From JAYEIA01 sp964472505 (GTDB taxonomy: Bacteria > Bacteroidota > Bacteroidia > Bacteroidales > JAADGE01), in NCBI GenBank assembly GCA_964472505.1, contig CAYYQW010000003.1, positions 1-64,000 on the forward strand: a DNA stretch of 64,000 nt. The letters run 5' to 3'. The position numbers and the translations under genes are program-made. The notes below the pieces were generated by a model. That model saw only the letters and a program-made list of their open reading frames with translations. It was not told the DNA's origin and made no database searches. This document shows, one piece after another, positions 24,508-33,116 of the stretch (positions are counted from its first letter, which is position 1; every line of letters starts with the position of its first letter).

Positions 24508-25987
24508 GTATTTTTCCCGACAATTGAAGCCTGATTTGTTTGAGATACTTCAAGACACCCTTGAAAGCGATAATTATTTTGAGCCTTCATGGATGTCTTC
24601 TACGCACGCCCTGTTACATATACAGCGCTATTTTTCTGAAAGAAATGATTTTGGCTATTATTATAAAGATGCCGCAATTAATGCCCGAAGCCCCGAAAAT
24701 GAAGCTGACAGCATGGAAAGAGATTTCTTGATGACACTTAGACAAAATCCGAATGCAGATGCGCGAGAAGGCATAACAGAAATTGGCGGCAAAAAATATT
24801 ACTATTTCATGAAAAAGGGAGAACGCATGACAAAGAGTTGCCTGCGTTGCCACAACACACCCGGAGAAGCTCCCGGAAAAATGGTGCAAATATACGGAAA
24901 GGAAAAAAGTTTTAATCGGAAGCAAGATGAAATAATATCTGTTGCATCGGTCAGAATACCTTTAGATAAGGCTTATGCAGGTGCTGAGAAAAATATTCTC
25001 ATCATTGGCGGTTTATTATCAGTCATTATTTTAATAATTATTTTGATTTATGTGTATATGCAGAAGAGAATTATTTTTAATCCGATTAATCTTCTGCGTA
25101 AGCAGGCCATAGCTATATCCAAAGATAATGACCTTTTAGGTGAAACCATAAAAGTAAATACAAGCAAAGACCTTACAGAGCTCATTGATGCTTTTAACCT
25201 TATGTCGCAGCGCTTGTACGAATATCACCGATTTCTGGAGGAAAAGGTAAAAGAAAAAACGCTTAATTTGGAAGATAAGGTAGAAGAAGTCAGCCGCTTG
25301 AATGATGAAAAGGATAAATTTATAAGCATTCTCGCTCATGACCTTAAAAGTCCGTTTAATACATTGCTTGGTTTTTCAAGCATACTGGCAGAAAATGCTC
25401 ATAAGTTTGATGCAGAAAAAATCAAAATGCAAAGCAATGCTATAAATGAAACGGCTAAGCGTACCTACAATTTGCTTGAAGAAATTCTCTTGTGGGGAAG
25501 GGCAAATTCCGGACAAATTCCGGTTGAACCGACTGCACTGAATTTTGCCCGAGTATGTCGGGAAGTTGTTGAAATAATACAGGCAGATGCCCGGAATAAA
25601 AACCTTGAAATACATTGCGACACTCTTGACATGATGATCGTTACGGCTGATGAGAATATTCTAAAAACCGTTTTGCGCAATCTGATTTCCAATGCCGTTA
25701 AATTTAGTTATCCGGGAGGGCTAATTACGGTAGCTGCCGAAGAAAATGTGTCGCAAATGATTATTTCGGTTGCCGATACCGGGGTGGGTATTTCTGAAGA
25801 CATAAGAGAGCGTCTTTTTGATAATGCCATTATGGAATCAAAACCCGGTACCGCCAATGAGAAAGGCACCGGGCTGGGTTTACCCATCTGTAAAGAACTG
25901 CTTGAAAAACTCGAAAGCACTATTTGGGTCGAAAACAATAAGGGCGCCGGCAGTGTGTTTAAATTTACACTCAGAAAAGTCGAGTAG
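24422..25987 (+). CDS. Sensor histidine kinase with CxxCH heme domain (frameshifted start)
   Basis: The frame open from 24422 gives 521 residues, but the homologous part starts only near 24480 with LDRNLSVNEYFSRQL, the Tll0287-like (DUF3365) sensor domain. It has a c-type heme site CLRCH (C140, C143, H144), so the domain should be periplasmic. A second transmembrane helix (about 195-215) follows, then HAMP, HisKA with H306 in LAHDLKSPFN, and an ATPase domain with SNAVKFSYPGG, DTGVGIS and GTGLGLPI. It probably senses redox state, NO or O2 through the heme. The missing first membrane helix is in the other frame at 24331-24507. Confidence 0.85.
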   Translation: MHIFLKKKPSHKLKRNRILFLDRNLSVNEYFSRQLKPDLFEILQDTLESDNYFEPSWMSSTHALLHIQRYFSERNDFGYYYKDAAINARSPENEADSMERDFLMTLRQNPNADAREGITEIGGKKYYYFMKKGERMTKSCLRCHNTPGEAPGKMVQIYGKEKSFNRKQDEIISVASVRIPLDKAYAGAEKNILIIGGLLSVIILIIILIYVYMQKRIIFNPINLLRKQAIAISKDNDLLGETIKVNTSKDLTELIDAFNLMSQRLYEYHRFLEEKVKEKTLNLEDKVEEVSRLNDEKDKFISILAHDLKSPFNTLLGFSSILAENAHKFDAEKIKMQSNAINETAKRTYNLLEEILLWGRANSGQIPVEPTALNFARVCREVVEIIQADARNKNLEIHCDTLDMMIVTADENILKTVLRNLISNAVKFSYPGGLITVAAEENVSQMIISVADTGVGISEDIRERLFDNAIMESKPGTANEKGTGLGLPICKELLEKLESTIWVENNKGAGSVFKFTLRKVE

Positions 25988-26041
25988 GACTTATGTCTGT
26001 TTGATTTTACATGCGGATGAAATCTTTTTCTTCATCGGTTT

Positions 26042-26185
26042 GGGCTAAAGCCGGGAATTTCATGCCAAATAATTGATGTTTCCCGGCAGGATTTGCATAC
26101 ATTTGAGATTTCAGAGCCCGGAACCGAATTTGCTGCGGCATTTATGCCGTGGACAAAATTTGAATGAAATTCAAGGCTTTAGACC
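26042..26185. repeat. Inverted-repeat intergenic element
   Basis: GGGCTAAAGCCGGGAATTTCAT (in two parts 26042-26052 and 26053-26063) is mirrored by ATGAAATTCAAGGCTTTAG at 26164-26182, about 18 of 22 positions pairing. An inner GCCGGGAA/TTCCCGGC stem lies at 26050-26087. It may double as a terminator for the kinase gene or glpD. No gene lies in 25988-26270. Confidence 0.5.
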
Positions 26186-26270
26186 AAAACAACAACAAGA
26201 ATTTAGGTTAAAGCTGATGTAAGCCTTTTGCTTTTTTGGGCTGTCCGTAAATAGCTGCATTTCAAAATAC

Positions 26271-27908
26271 TTATTCGGGCAATTTAAAGTAGGCTTCGGC
26301 GGCATTGATTTCATCTTGTGTTTTTTCGTCACTCCAACCTAAGAGGCGGGCGGCAGTTTGAGCCGTGGTTTCTAAAATCTCTTTTCCGGGGTGGCCCAAA
26401 GTGCCTATACCGGTTCGCCTGAGCAGAATGTCTTTCAGGCTGCGAGCACTTTCTTTTTGCACAGCATAAACCGCTTCGGCCAGTAGTTCGCCGTCGTGGC
26501 TCACCACTTTTGCGTATGCTTTATTGTCTCGGGCTAATTGAAAAACATCTTTGCTGAGTGTTCCGTAATTTCTACTGATATATTCTACGGTTTCTTTCGA
26601 AAAATCGGTATAGTGCAGCTGTTGTTTTTTCATAAATTCCTTCATGTTACGTATTTCGCTTCCGGCCAGATAAAGCGAGTGGGTAACTGAGGAGTCTATT
26701 TTACGGTTTAATTTTTCTGCAACCAAATCAATGACGGTTTTGGCCAAATTGCGGCTGGTGGTATATTTGCCGCCTTCCACGGTAATTAATCCGGAAAGGC
26801 CGTCTTCGCGGTTGTCGTACACTTCGTATTTGCGTGAAGAGCTGTACGAGCCTTCGGTTTGGTCATCTACCAGCGGGCGCAATCCGCCATACACATGTTT
26901 GATGTTTTTGTAGGATATCTTTTTGCCGTAATGGCTGTTCACATCATTAATAACTTCATCAATACTTGCTTTGGAAACTCTGTAATTATCGGGCGAACCG
27001 TGATATTCTTTATCAGTTGTACCTATGATGCTGTGGTTCCGCCAAGGCATAATCATCATGTGAGTACCGTCTTTTTTTTGCAACGAAACCACATGATCTC
27101 CGGCTATTTTATCGGTTATTACGTGAATGCCTTCCGAGCGCTTCACTTCATGGCTTATGGATTTATTTTTGGCAGCTTTTTCCAGAATTTTATCCGCCCA
27201 AGTTCCGCCGCAATTTACTGTCAGGGGTGCTTTATATTCTGCGGTTTGGCCGCTGATGTGGTCTTTTACTATCACACCGTTCACTGTGTCGTTGTTTTCG
27301 TAGCTGAAGTCAATAACTTCCGAATAATTGGAAACTTCAGCACCGTAATCCACAGCCGAACGTATAAAAGCCAAAGTAAGCCTTTCCGGAAAAATGCTTT
27401 GATAGTCATAGAAAACGACTGAATTTCTGAGCTTTTCGCTTATCAGGTTGGGCTCTTTTTCGATGGTTTGTTTGTAATTAAGTGTTTTGTGGTTTGGCAG
27501 GCGTTTGCTTGGATCCCAGGTGTTTTTTTTATCAAAAGAAAGCATGTCGTATAAAAACATGCCGGCTGCCATTTTCCACATATTCCCTTTCCAGCTTTTA
27601 TAACCCGGAAATATGAAAGGCAAGGGATAAACAAAATTAGGGGCTATATTGCCCAATATGCGACGTTCCTGAAGTGATTCACGCACCAGTTTAAATTCCA
27701 TATTGGCCAGATAGCGTAAACCGCCGTGTATCAGCTTGGAAGTAGCGGCTGAGGTAGCTCCGCCAAAATCTTTTTTCTCAAAAAGAGCAATTTTAAGTCC
27801 TCGCCCGGCAGCAGCATAAGCTACGGCAGCACCGGTAATTCCGCCTCCTATTATGATAAGGTCAAATTCTTTATGCTTTTGGTTTTCTGTTAATCGTCGA
27901 ATATCCAT
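26271..27908 (-). CDS. glpD: FAD-dependent glycerol-3-phosphate dehydrogenase
   Basis: A 545-residue flavoprotein that oxidises sn-glycerol 3-phosphate to dihydroxyacetone phosphate and feeds electrons to quinone at the inner membrane. The FAD motif IIGGGITGAAVAYAAAGRGL is near residue 18, followed by GGATSAATSKLIHGGLRYL, the GlpD signature. Other blocks are NCGGTWAD, MIMPWRNHSIIGTTD and a C-terminal DAO_C helical domain from about 395. It is a single gene with no glpF or glpK beside it. Start choice is supported by the adjacent ATG and domain proximity. Confidence 0.95.
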   Translation of the reverse strand: MDIRRLTENQKHKEFDLIIIGGGITGAAVAYAAAGRGLKIALFEKKDFGGATSAATSKLIHGGLRYLANMEFKLVRESLQERRILGNIAPNFVYPLPFIFPGYKSWKGNMWKMAAGMFLYDMLSFDKKNTWDPSKRLPNHKTLNYKQTIEKEPNLISEKLRNSVVFYDYQSIFPERLTLAFIRSAVDYGAEVSNYSEVIDFSYENNDTVNGVIVKDHISGQTAEYKAPLTVNCGGTWADKILEKAAKNKSISHEVKRSEGIHVITDKIAGDHVVSLQKKDGTHMMIMPWRNHSIIGTTDKEYHGSPDNYRVSKASIDEVINDVNSHYGKKISYKNIKHVYGGLRPLVDDQTEGSYSSSRKYEVYDNREDGLSGLITVEGGKYTTSRNLAKTVIDLVAEKLNRKIDSSVTHSLYLAGSEIRNMKEFMKKQQLHYTDFSKETVEYISRNYGTLSKDVFQLARDNKAYAKVVSHDGELLAEAVYAVQKESARSLKDILLRRTGIGTLGHPGKEILETTAQTAARLLGWSDEKTQDEINAAEAYFKLPE

Positions 27909-28086
27909 TGTTTACAAGTTTTATATTTTTGATATAAATGTAGCTGTTTTGTTGTAATTTTAAAATTGCTTTTATATTTAATTCAAAAGTTTTTACAGAT
28001 AGATATTATCCTGAGCTAAGCCGACGGATAAATTCGGATGCTCGACTAAAGATATTTTTATTATTTTCGCCGAATTTTACTTGAAT

Positions 28087-28629
28087 ATGGATTCAAATAT
28101 GAATTATATAAAAACAGGCAATCGCATTCCGCATGAGTTTTTTATAACACAAGGGCGCGGCGAAAGCAATCTTTCGGCAAAGGTGGGTTCATTTCATATT
28201 GCATTGCAGGATGCCGGAATTGCACAGGCCAATATTATGAAATATTCATCGGTTTTGCCGGCCGAAGCGCTTGAGACAGCTTTCAAAAAAATGCATCACG
28301 GCGAGGTAGCAGAAGTTATTGCCGCACAGCAAAACGGACAATCCGGTGAACGCATAACAGCCGGCTTGGCTTACGCTTGGCTGTACCATAAGAAAAGCGG
28401 TTTGAAAAAAGGCGGATTAGTTTGCGAGTACGAAGGCTCAGATAATGAAAAACAAGCCGAATCTGCTTTACGCGCAGGCTTGCAGGAAATATACGAAAAC
28501 GGCTTTTCGCAAGATTATCTATTGAAAGATATCCGCATAGTTACGGACAGTTTTACGCCAAAGAAAAAATTCGGAACGGTGCTTATTGCTCTGTGTTTTA
28601 CAAGTTTTTTGATTCCGCTTGCACCTTGA
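28087..28629 (+). CDS. pdaD: Pyruvoyl-dependent arginine decarboxylase
   Basis: With the start at 28087 the product has 180 residues. It matches PvlArgDC: early GNRIPHEFFITQGRGES, then ANIMKYSSVLP with the self-cleaving Ser54-Ser55 that yields the pyruvoyl group, and EVAEVIAAQQNG. A C-terminal IALCFTSFLIP strand follows. The enzyme makes agmatine from arginine for polyamine synthesis. A TTG at 28081 or ATG at 28099 are alternative starts; the latter still keeps the domain whole. It is transcribed alone, divergent from glpD and convergent with gldD. Confidence 0.9.
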   Translation: MDSNMNYIKTGNRIPHEFFITQGRGESNLSAKVGSFHIALQDAGIAQANIMKYSSVLPAEALETAFKKMHHGEVAEVIAAQQNGQSGERITAGLAYAWLYHKKSGLKKGGLVCEYEGSDNEKQAESALRAGLQEIYENGFSQDYLLKDIRIVTDSFTPKKKFGTVLIALCFTSFLIPLAP

Positions 28630-28664
28630 GCATAGCTCAAAATTCTTTGCTTTATTGGCAGGCA

Positions 28665-29264
28665 CTAATTATTTTGAAAATCCGGCTTCCAACGAAAACT
28701 TTCTATCATACGATCGATATCTTTACGGATAAATTCCTGTGCCGGAGCCAAAGAATCTTTATTGGGCTCGGTATTAAAATAAAACGAAGCTCGTACAAAA
28801 TGCCGAATGCTGTCGGTAAGATGAAATTGTAGGGTAGAGGCAGCATTCCCTTTTATTTGATAAAGTATTCCGTACACCCGATCTTCATGATTTATCCATT
28901 CTTTCGGAATAATATTGTCGGCTTTTCCGGAATGTTTATATACCATGGTGCGACTGTCTTCGGTATATATTTGCAAATTGTCGTCCAATTTTTTGTAACT
29001 CACATGAAGGGTGGCGTTTAAGTTTGGAAATTGCACGTTTATCCAATAGGGTTCAGCATTGGGGTCTTTATCTTTTACTATTTTTGCATAGCTCGGAATT
29101 TCAAAAGTATAGGGTAAATCTTTGTTTATTTTCTTATAATCTTTTTCCGGAAAAGTCATGCGCGGATATCCGGTGGGCTTTGGGGAGTAGTTATCGTTTT
29201 GGCAGGACGTCATAAACAAAACTAACAAGCTTATAAGCCCGGCATTGAATATTTTTTTATACAT
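28665..29264 (-). CDS. gldD: Gliding motility lipoprotein GldD
   Basis: A 199-residue lipoprotein with signal peptide and lipobox MTSC (Cys21). The mature protein starts with the GldD hallmark YSPKPTGYPRMTFPEKDY and contains WINVQFPNLNATLHVSYK. GldD is needed for gliding and for type IX secretion in Flavobacterium. Its gene follows gldE by 3 bases, the usual order in this phylum. The window also encodes a substrate with a T9SS sorting domain (35174-38728), consistent with a working system. Downstream, pdaD converges. Confidence 0.92.
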   Translation of the reverse strand: MYKKIFNAGLISLLVLFMTSCQNDNYSPKPTGYPRMTFPEKDYKKINKDLPYTFEIPSYAKIVKDKDPNAEPYWINVQFPNLNATLHVSYKKLDDNLQIYTEDSRTMVYKHSGKADNIIPKEWINHEDRVYGILYQIKGNAASTLQFHLTDSIRHFVRASFYFNTEPNKDSLAPAQEFIRKDIDRMIESFRWKPDFQNN

Positions 29265-29267
29265 AAA

Positions 29268-30572
29268 TTACGTTATTTTTAACTGAATGCGTTTTATTTT
29301 TCGTGCATCGGCATCCAGAATGGTAAATTGCAAGTTTTTATATTGAATGATTTCTCCTTTGGGCGGAATTTTATGTTCCAATTCCAGAATAATTCCCGCA
29401 ACCGAGTCGGATTCTTTTCTCAGATCGGCAAATACATCTTCTTTTATATCCAGCAGTTTATAGAAATCGTTGATTTGAATTTTGGCATCAAATTCAAAAG
29501 TATTCGAACCGGTTTTAATGAAATTATCATCGGCTTCATCGGTTTCATCGGTTATTTCGCCCACAATTTCTTCAATAATATCTTCCAAAGTAACAATGCC
29601 GGGCACGCCGCCGTATTCATCGCTTACTATGGCCATGTGGATTTTTTTTATGCGAAATTGCTCCAGCAGGTCATTGATTTTCATGCTTTCGGGCACGTAA
29701 TAAGCTGCACGTATGTGGCTTTGCCATTTATAATCACCGGTTTTGTGCAAGTGCGGCAAAAGGTCTTTGGCGTAGATGATGCCTTCAATATTATCGGGCG
29801 AAATGTTATATACCGGGATTCGGGAGTAACCGTAATTGGTAATGATTTTAATGAGTTCGGAAAAATCCGTATCAATATGTGCGGAAACGACATCTATTCT
29901 GGGTTTCATTATCTCTTTGACCTCAATGTTTTTGAAGCTGACAATTCCTTCCAGAATTTTCTTGTCGTCTTCAATGTCTGAGCCGGCAAGTTCTATGGCA
30001 TCCGATAAATCTTCTACCGAAATACCTTGTTTGCGCTTAATTTGTTTCTCAAAAAAGGATGACGATTTAACTAACAGCGAGCTTGCGGGTGAGAAAATCT
30101 TGCTTGTAAAAAAAACAGTGTAAGAGGTGAATCGCGCAAACTTTAGCCCGGCATGCGTGGAATATACTTTGGGCATGATTTCACCAAAAAGTAACAGAAA
30201 AAAGGTGATTACAACTATCTGAAAAACAAATTCTGCTAAGGCATTGTCGCCAAAATTGAACATTTCCGAACTAATATGTGCCGAAAGAATAACAATGGCA
30301 ATATTTATAAAGTTGTTGGCAATGAGTATATTGGCCAGGAGTTGTTCGGGTTTGCTCAGGAGTTGTAAAATCATTTTGCTTTTCGGAGAATCCGATGTTT
30401 GGATTTTTTTTATCTCGGCAGGTGTTAAAGAGAAAAATGCAACCTCGGAGCCGGATACCAAAGCCGAAAAAAACAGCAGCAGTATAACTACAAAAATGCT
30501 GAATACCATTCCTATGGTAAGTGGTTGAACTGAGAAAGAGCTTATGAATAAACACAATGGTTCGGATTCCAA
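29268..30572 (-). CDS. gldE: Gliding-associated CNNM/CBS membrane protein GldE
   Basis: A 434-residue protein of the CNNM/HlyC-CorC family. It has an N-terminal DUF21 membrane domain with several helices (about 18-190; SALVSGSEVAFFSL), a CBS pair (about 215-335; EIMKPRIDVV, GYSRIPVY, DEYGGVPGIVTLEDI) and a CorC_HlyC domain at the C-terminus. GldE is related to magnesium/cobalt efflux proteins and supports GldD function. The order ssb-gldE-gldD seen here is conserved in Bacteroidota. The first Met is preferred because it precedes the first helix by about 20 residues. Confidence 0.92.
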   Translation of the reverse strand: MESEPLCLFISSFSVQPLTIGMVFSIFVVILLLFFSALVSGSEVAFFSLTPAEIKKIQTSDSPKSKMILQLLSKPEQLLANILIANNFINIAIVILSAHISSEMFNFGDNALAEFVFQIVVITFFLLLFGEIMPKVYSTHAGLKFARFTSYTVFFTSKIFSPASSLLVKSSSFFEKQIKRKQGISVEDLSDAIELAGSDIEDDKKILEGIVSFKNIEVKEIMKPRIDVVSAHIDTDFSELIKIITNYGYSRIPVYNISPDNIEGIIYAKDLLPHLHKTGDYKWQSHIRAAYYVPESMKINDLLEQFRIKKIHMAIVSDEYGGVPGIVTLEDIIEEIVGEITDETDEADDNFIKTGSNTFEFDAKIQINDFYKLLDIKEDVFADLRKESDSVAGIILELEHKIPPKGEIIQYKNLQFTILDADARKIKRIQLKIT

Positions 30573-30750
30573 AATCTGTTGATTAAGTTAAACATTAAAA
30601 GCTTACAAAGCTATAAAAAAATACCCGGTAAATATTATTTATCAGATGAAAAACAGAGCTTTTTTATTTCAGTTTTTAATTATTGTATTGCTTGAAAAAA
30701 AATATATTGTGTTGAGGTTTTGCGGAACTAAACAGGATATCGATATTGAA

Positions 30751-30800
30751 AAAAAGACTGTTCAAATCATGCTTTTGGCAGGATTGGACAGTCTTTTTTT
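30751..30800 (-). terminator. Terminator after ssb
   Basis: Stem AAAAAGACTGTTCAA (30751-30765) with TTGGACAGTCTTTTT (30784-30798), separated by an 18-base loop. The T run follows on either strand. It lies 11 bases past the ssb stop, so gldE may need its own promoter in 30573-30750. Confidence 0.75.
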
Positions 30801-30811
30801 AACCGTTTTTT

Positions 30812-31261
30812 TTAAAAGGGCAGATCGTCGTCTTCAATATCTCCAAAATCTTCCGGTTCGGGTGGTGCTGTTTCTTGCGTTTTCGGAGCCGAAGTTTTTT
30901 GAGAATAATCGCTGCTACTGCTTCCGCTGCCTTCTCCTGCTCTGCCGAGCATACGCATTTCTCGGGCTACCACTTCCGTAAAGTATTTGGTTTGCCCGTC
31001 TTGTTCATACTGCCGCGTTTGAATTTTTCCTTCAATATAAAGCTGTGAGCCTTTTTTTACGTATTGCTCCACTACTTTTGCCAAACCTCTCCAAATTACA
31101 ATGTTGTGCCATTCGGTATCGGTGCGTTTTTCACCGTCGCGTGTGCGATAGGTTTCGTTTGTGGCTAAACTGAATTTGGCCACCGGTACATCTTCTTTGA
31201 TGTATTTTACTTCGGGATCATTTCCCACATTGCCTACAAGAATTACTTTGTTTACTGACAT
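30812..31261 (-). CDS. ssb: Single-stranded DNA-binding protein
   Basis: A 149-residue SSB with one OB fold (residues 1-110; MSVNKVILVGNVGNDPEVKY, then TEWHNIVIWRGLAKV and a YIEGKIQTRQYEQDGQ block). A flexible Gly/Ser-rich linker follows, then the acidic DDDLPF tip that binds partner proteins. It coats single strands in replication and repair. It stands upstream of gldE, the usual gene order in the phylum. A minus-strand TATATTTG box lies 38 bases before the start. Confidence 0.96.
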   Translation of the reverse strand: MSVNKVILVGNVGNDPEVKYIKEDVPVAKFSLATNETYRTRDGEKRTDTEWHNIVIWRGLAKVVEQYVKKGSQLYIEGKIQTRQYEQDGQTKYFTEVVAREMRMLGRAGEGSGSSSSDYSQKTSAPKTQETAPPEPEDFGDIEDDDLPF

Positions 31262-31298
31262 AGCCGTTTATTTTGAAGATTAATTTTGATTTAATACA

Positions 31299-31306
31299 CA
31301 AATATA
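31299..31306 (-). promoter_or_regulatory. Candidate -7 box of ssb
   Basis: Minus-strand TATATTTG matches TAnnTTTG, 38 bases upstream of the ssb start. No -33 TTTG at the standard distance is clear. Confidence 0.4.
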
Positions 31307-31427
31307 GAAAGCTTTACAAAAAAATACGGTTAATTTTTATATTTTTTCTTTTTTTATTAGTTTTTTTTGGAAAACATCTGAATAATGCAAGATTCCGCAG
31401 GCTGATATATTTGTTTTACAAACAGTG

Positions 31428-31457
31428 AAAAGCCCGATAAAATTGCATCGGGCTTTT
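31428..31457 (-). terminator. Terminator after the aldehyde dehydrogenase gene
   Basis: Perfect 11-bp stem AAAAGCCCGAT/ATCGGGCTTTT with an 8-base loop; the minus-strand transcript ends in TTTT. It lies 33 bases beyond the stop of the 31491-33038 gene. Confidence 0.8.
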
Positions 31458-31490
31458 CGTTTTGTTTATGTGATTGAGTTTGATCGGCTT

Positions 31491-33038
31491 TTACAAATCA
31501 AATTTAATGCCTTGTGCCAAAGGCAACTCTTTACTGTAATTTATCGTGTTGGTTTGTCGGCGCATATACACTTTCCATGCATCCGAGCCGGATTCGCGTC
31601 CGCCGCCGGTATCTTTTTCGCCGCCGAATGCACCGCCGATTTCAGCACCCGAAGTTCCGATATTTACATTGGCAATACCGCAATCCGAGCCTGTTTCGGC
31701 AAGGAATAAGTTAGCTTCGCGCATATCGCGTGTAAAACATGCCGATGATAATCCTTGCGGAACATCGTTTTGAATGTCAATGGCGTTTTGAATATCGCCT
31801 TTATATTTAATCAAATAAACGATGGGCGCAAAGGTTTCTTCCTGTACAATTTTGTAATGATTTTCAGCTTCGGCAATGCAAGGCATTACATAGTTTCCGG
31901 AAGGCATACCTTTCAATACTTCTCCGCCGAAGAGGATTTTTCCGCCTTCTTTTTCCACTTCTTTAACAGCGGTTGTGAAAGCTTCAATTCCGTATTTGTC
32001 AATCACCGGGCCTACCAATGTATCTTCATCCAAGGGGTCGCCAATGCGGCCGTCTAAGCTTTTGTAAGCATTTACCAAACGGTCGCGAACCTGATCGTAA
32101 ACATTTTCGTGAATGATAATACGGCGTGTTGATGTACAGCGTTGTCCGGCCGTCCCTACGGTACCGAATACCGTTGAACTTATGGCCAAATCCAAGTCGG
32201 CTTTATCACTTACGACTACCGCATTATTACCGCCCAATTCCAATATGGTTTTCCCCAATCGTTTGCCTACAATGCCGCCTACACGTTGGCCTACGGCTGT
32301 AGAACCGGTTACCGAAAGCAAAGGTATGCGTTTGTCGCCCACAAAATTGTCGCCCATTACCGATGATTTTGCAATTACCAAGTTAAATACACCCTCGGGC
32401 ACATTTTCTTCTTTCAGAACGCTTTGAATCACATTGGTAGTAGCTATGGCCGTGAGCGGAGTTTTTGAAGACGGTTTCCAAACCACTACATCGCCGGCTG
32501 CTACAGCTAAAGCCGAATTCCAAGCCCAAACGGCTACCGGAAAGTTAAAAGAAGTTACCAAGCCTACAATTCCCAGCGGATGGTATTGTTCGTACATGTG
32601 ATGCTCCGGCCGCTCTGAGTTCAGCGTAATGCCGTTCATGGTTCGAGCTTGTCCTACGGCAAAATCACAGATATCAATCATTTCCTGAACTTCGCCTAAA
32701 CCTTCCTGATAAATTTTGCCCATTTCGTAACTTACCAATGCGCCGAGGTCTTCTTTATGTTCGCGCAAAGCCAAACCTATTTTACGAACCACTTCAGCAC
32801 GTTGAGGAGCCGGAACGCTGCGCCATTCTTTGAAAGTAGCTTGCGCTTTTTTTATTACGGACTCATAATCGTCCATGGTAGCATTTTTAACTTTGGCAAT
32901 GAGTTTATCATCGGCAGGGGAGTATGATTCGGTTACGGCACCTTCCGTATCCATCCATTTTTGTCCGGTGCATACCCCCGGATTAATATCTTTGATTCCA
33001 AGATTTTTCAGAACTTTTTTTATGTCAATTTTTGCCAT
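31491..33038 (-). CDS. Aldehyde dehydrogenase, ALDH7-like (aminoadipate semialdehyde)
   Basis: A 515-residue NAD(P)-dependent dehydrogenase. The active-site Cys is in GTAGQRCTSTRR and the general base in LELGGNNAVVV. FNFPVAVWAWNSALAVAAGD and LSVTGSTAVGQRV form the cofactor site. The ELGGNNA and QRCTSTRR variants are those of ALDH7A1/antiquitin and the bacterial AmaB enzyme, which oxidise alpha-aminoadipate semialdehyde in lysine breakdown. It lies beside pruA, with a terminator between them, so the two form a semialdehyde-oxidising pair but separate transcripts. The substrate is inferred from family. Confidence 0.85.
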   Translation of the reverse strand: MAKIDIKKVLKNLGIKDINPGVCTGQKWMDTEGAVTESYSPADDKLIAKVKNATMDDYESVIKKAQATFKEWRSVPAPQRAEVVRKIGLALREHKEDLGALVSYEMGKIYQEGLGEVQEMIDICDFAVGQARTMNGITLNSERPEHHMYEQYHPLGIVGLVTSFNFPVAVWAWNSALAVAAGDVVVWKPSSKTPLTAIATTNVIQSVLKEENVPEGVFNLVIAKSSVMGDNFVGDKRIPLLSVTGSTAVGQRVGGIVGKRLGKTILELGGNNAVVVSDKADLDLAISSTVFGTVGTAGQRCTSTRRIIIHENVYDQVRDRLVNAYKSLDGRIGDPLDEDTLVGPVIDKYGIEAFTTAVKEVEKEGGKILFGGEVLKGMPSGNYVMPCIAEAENHYKIVQEETFAPIVYLIKYKGDIQNAIDIQNDVPQGLSSACFTRDMREANLFLAETGSDCGIANVNIGTSGAEIGGAFGGEKDTGGGRESGSDAWKVYMRRQTNTINYSKELPLAQGIKFDL

Positions 33039-33070
33039 TATTTTTTGTTTTTAAGTTTTATGTCAATTAA

Positions 33071-33099
33071 AAAAAGCCGAGATACATAAGTATCTCGGC
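33071..33099 (-). terminator. Terminator after pruA
   Basis: Perfect 9-bp stem GCCGAGATA/TATCTCGGC with a 6-base loop; on the minus strand it is followed by five T. It lies 18 bases past the pruA stop. Confidence 0.8.
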
Positions 33100-33116
33100 A
33101 TGTTAAATGTGTTTAT

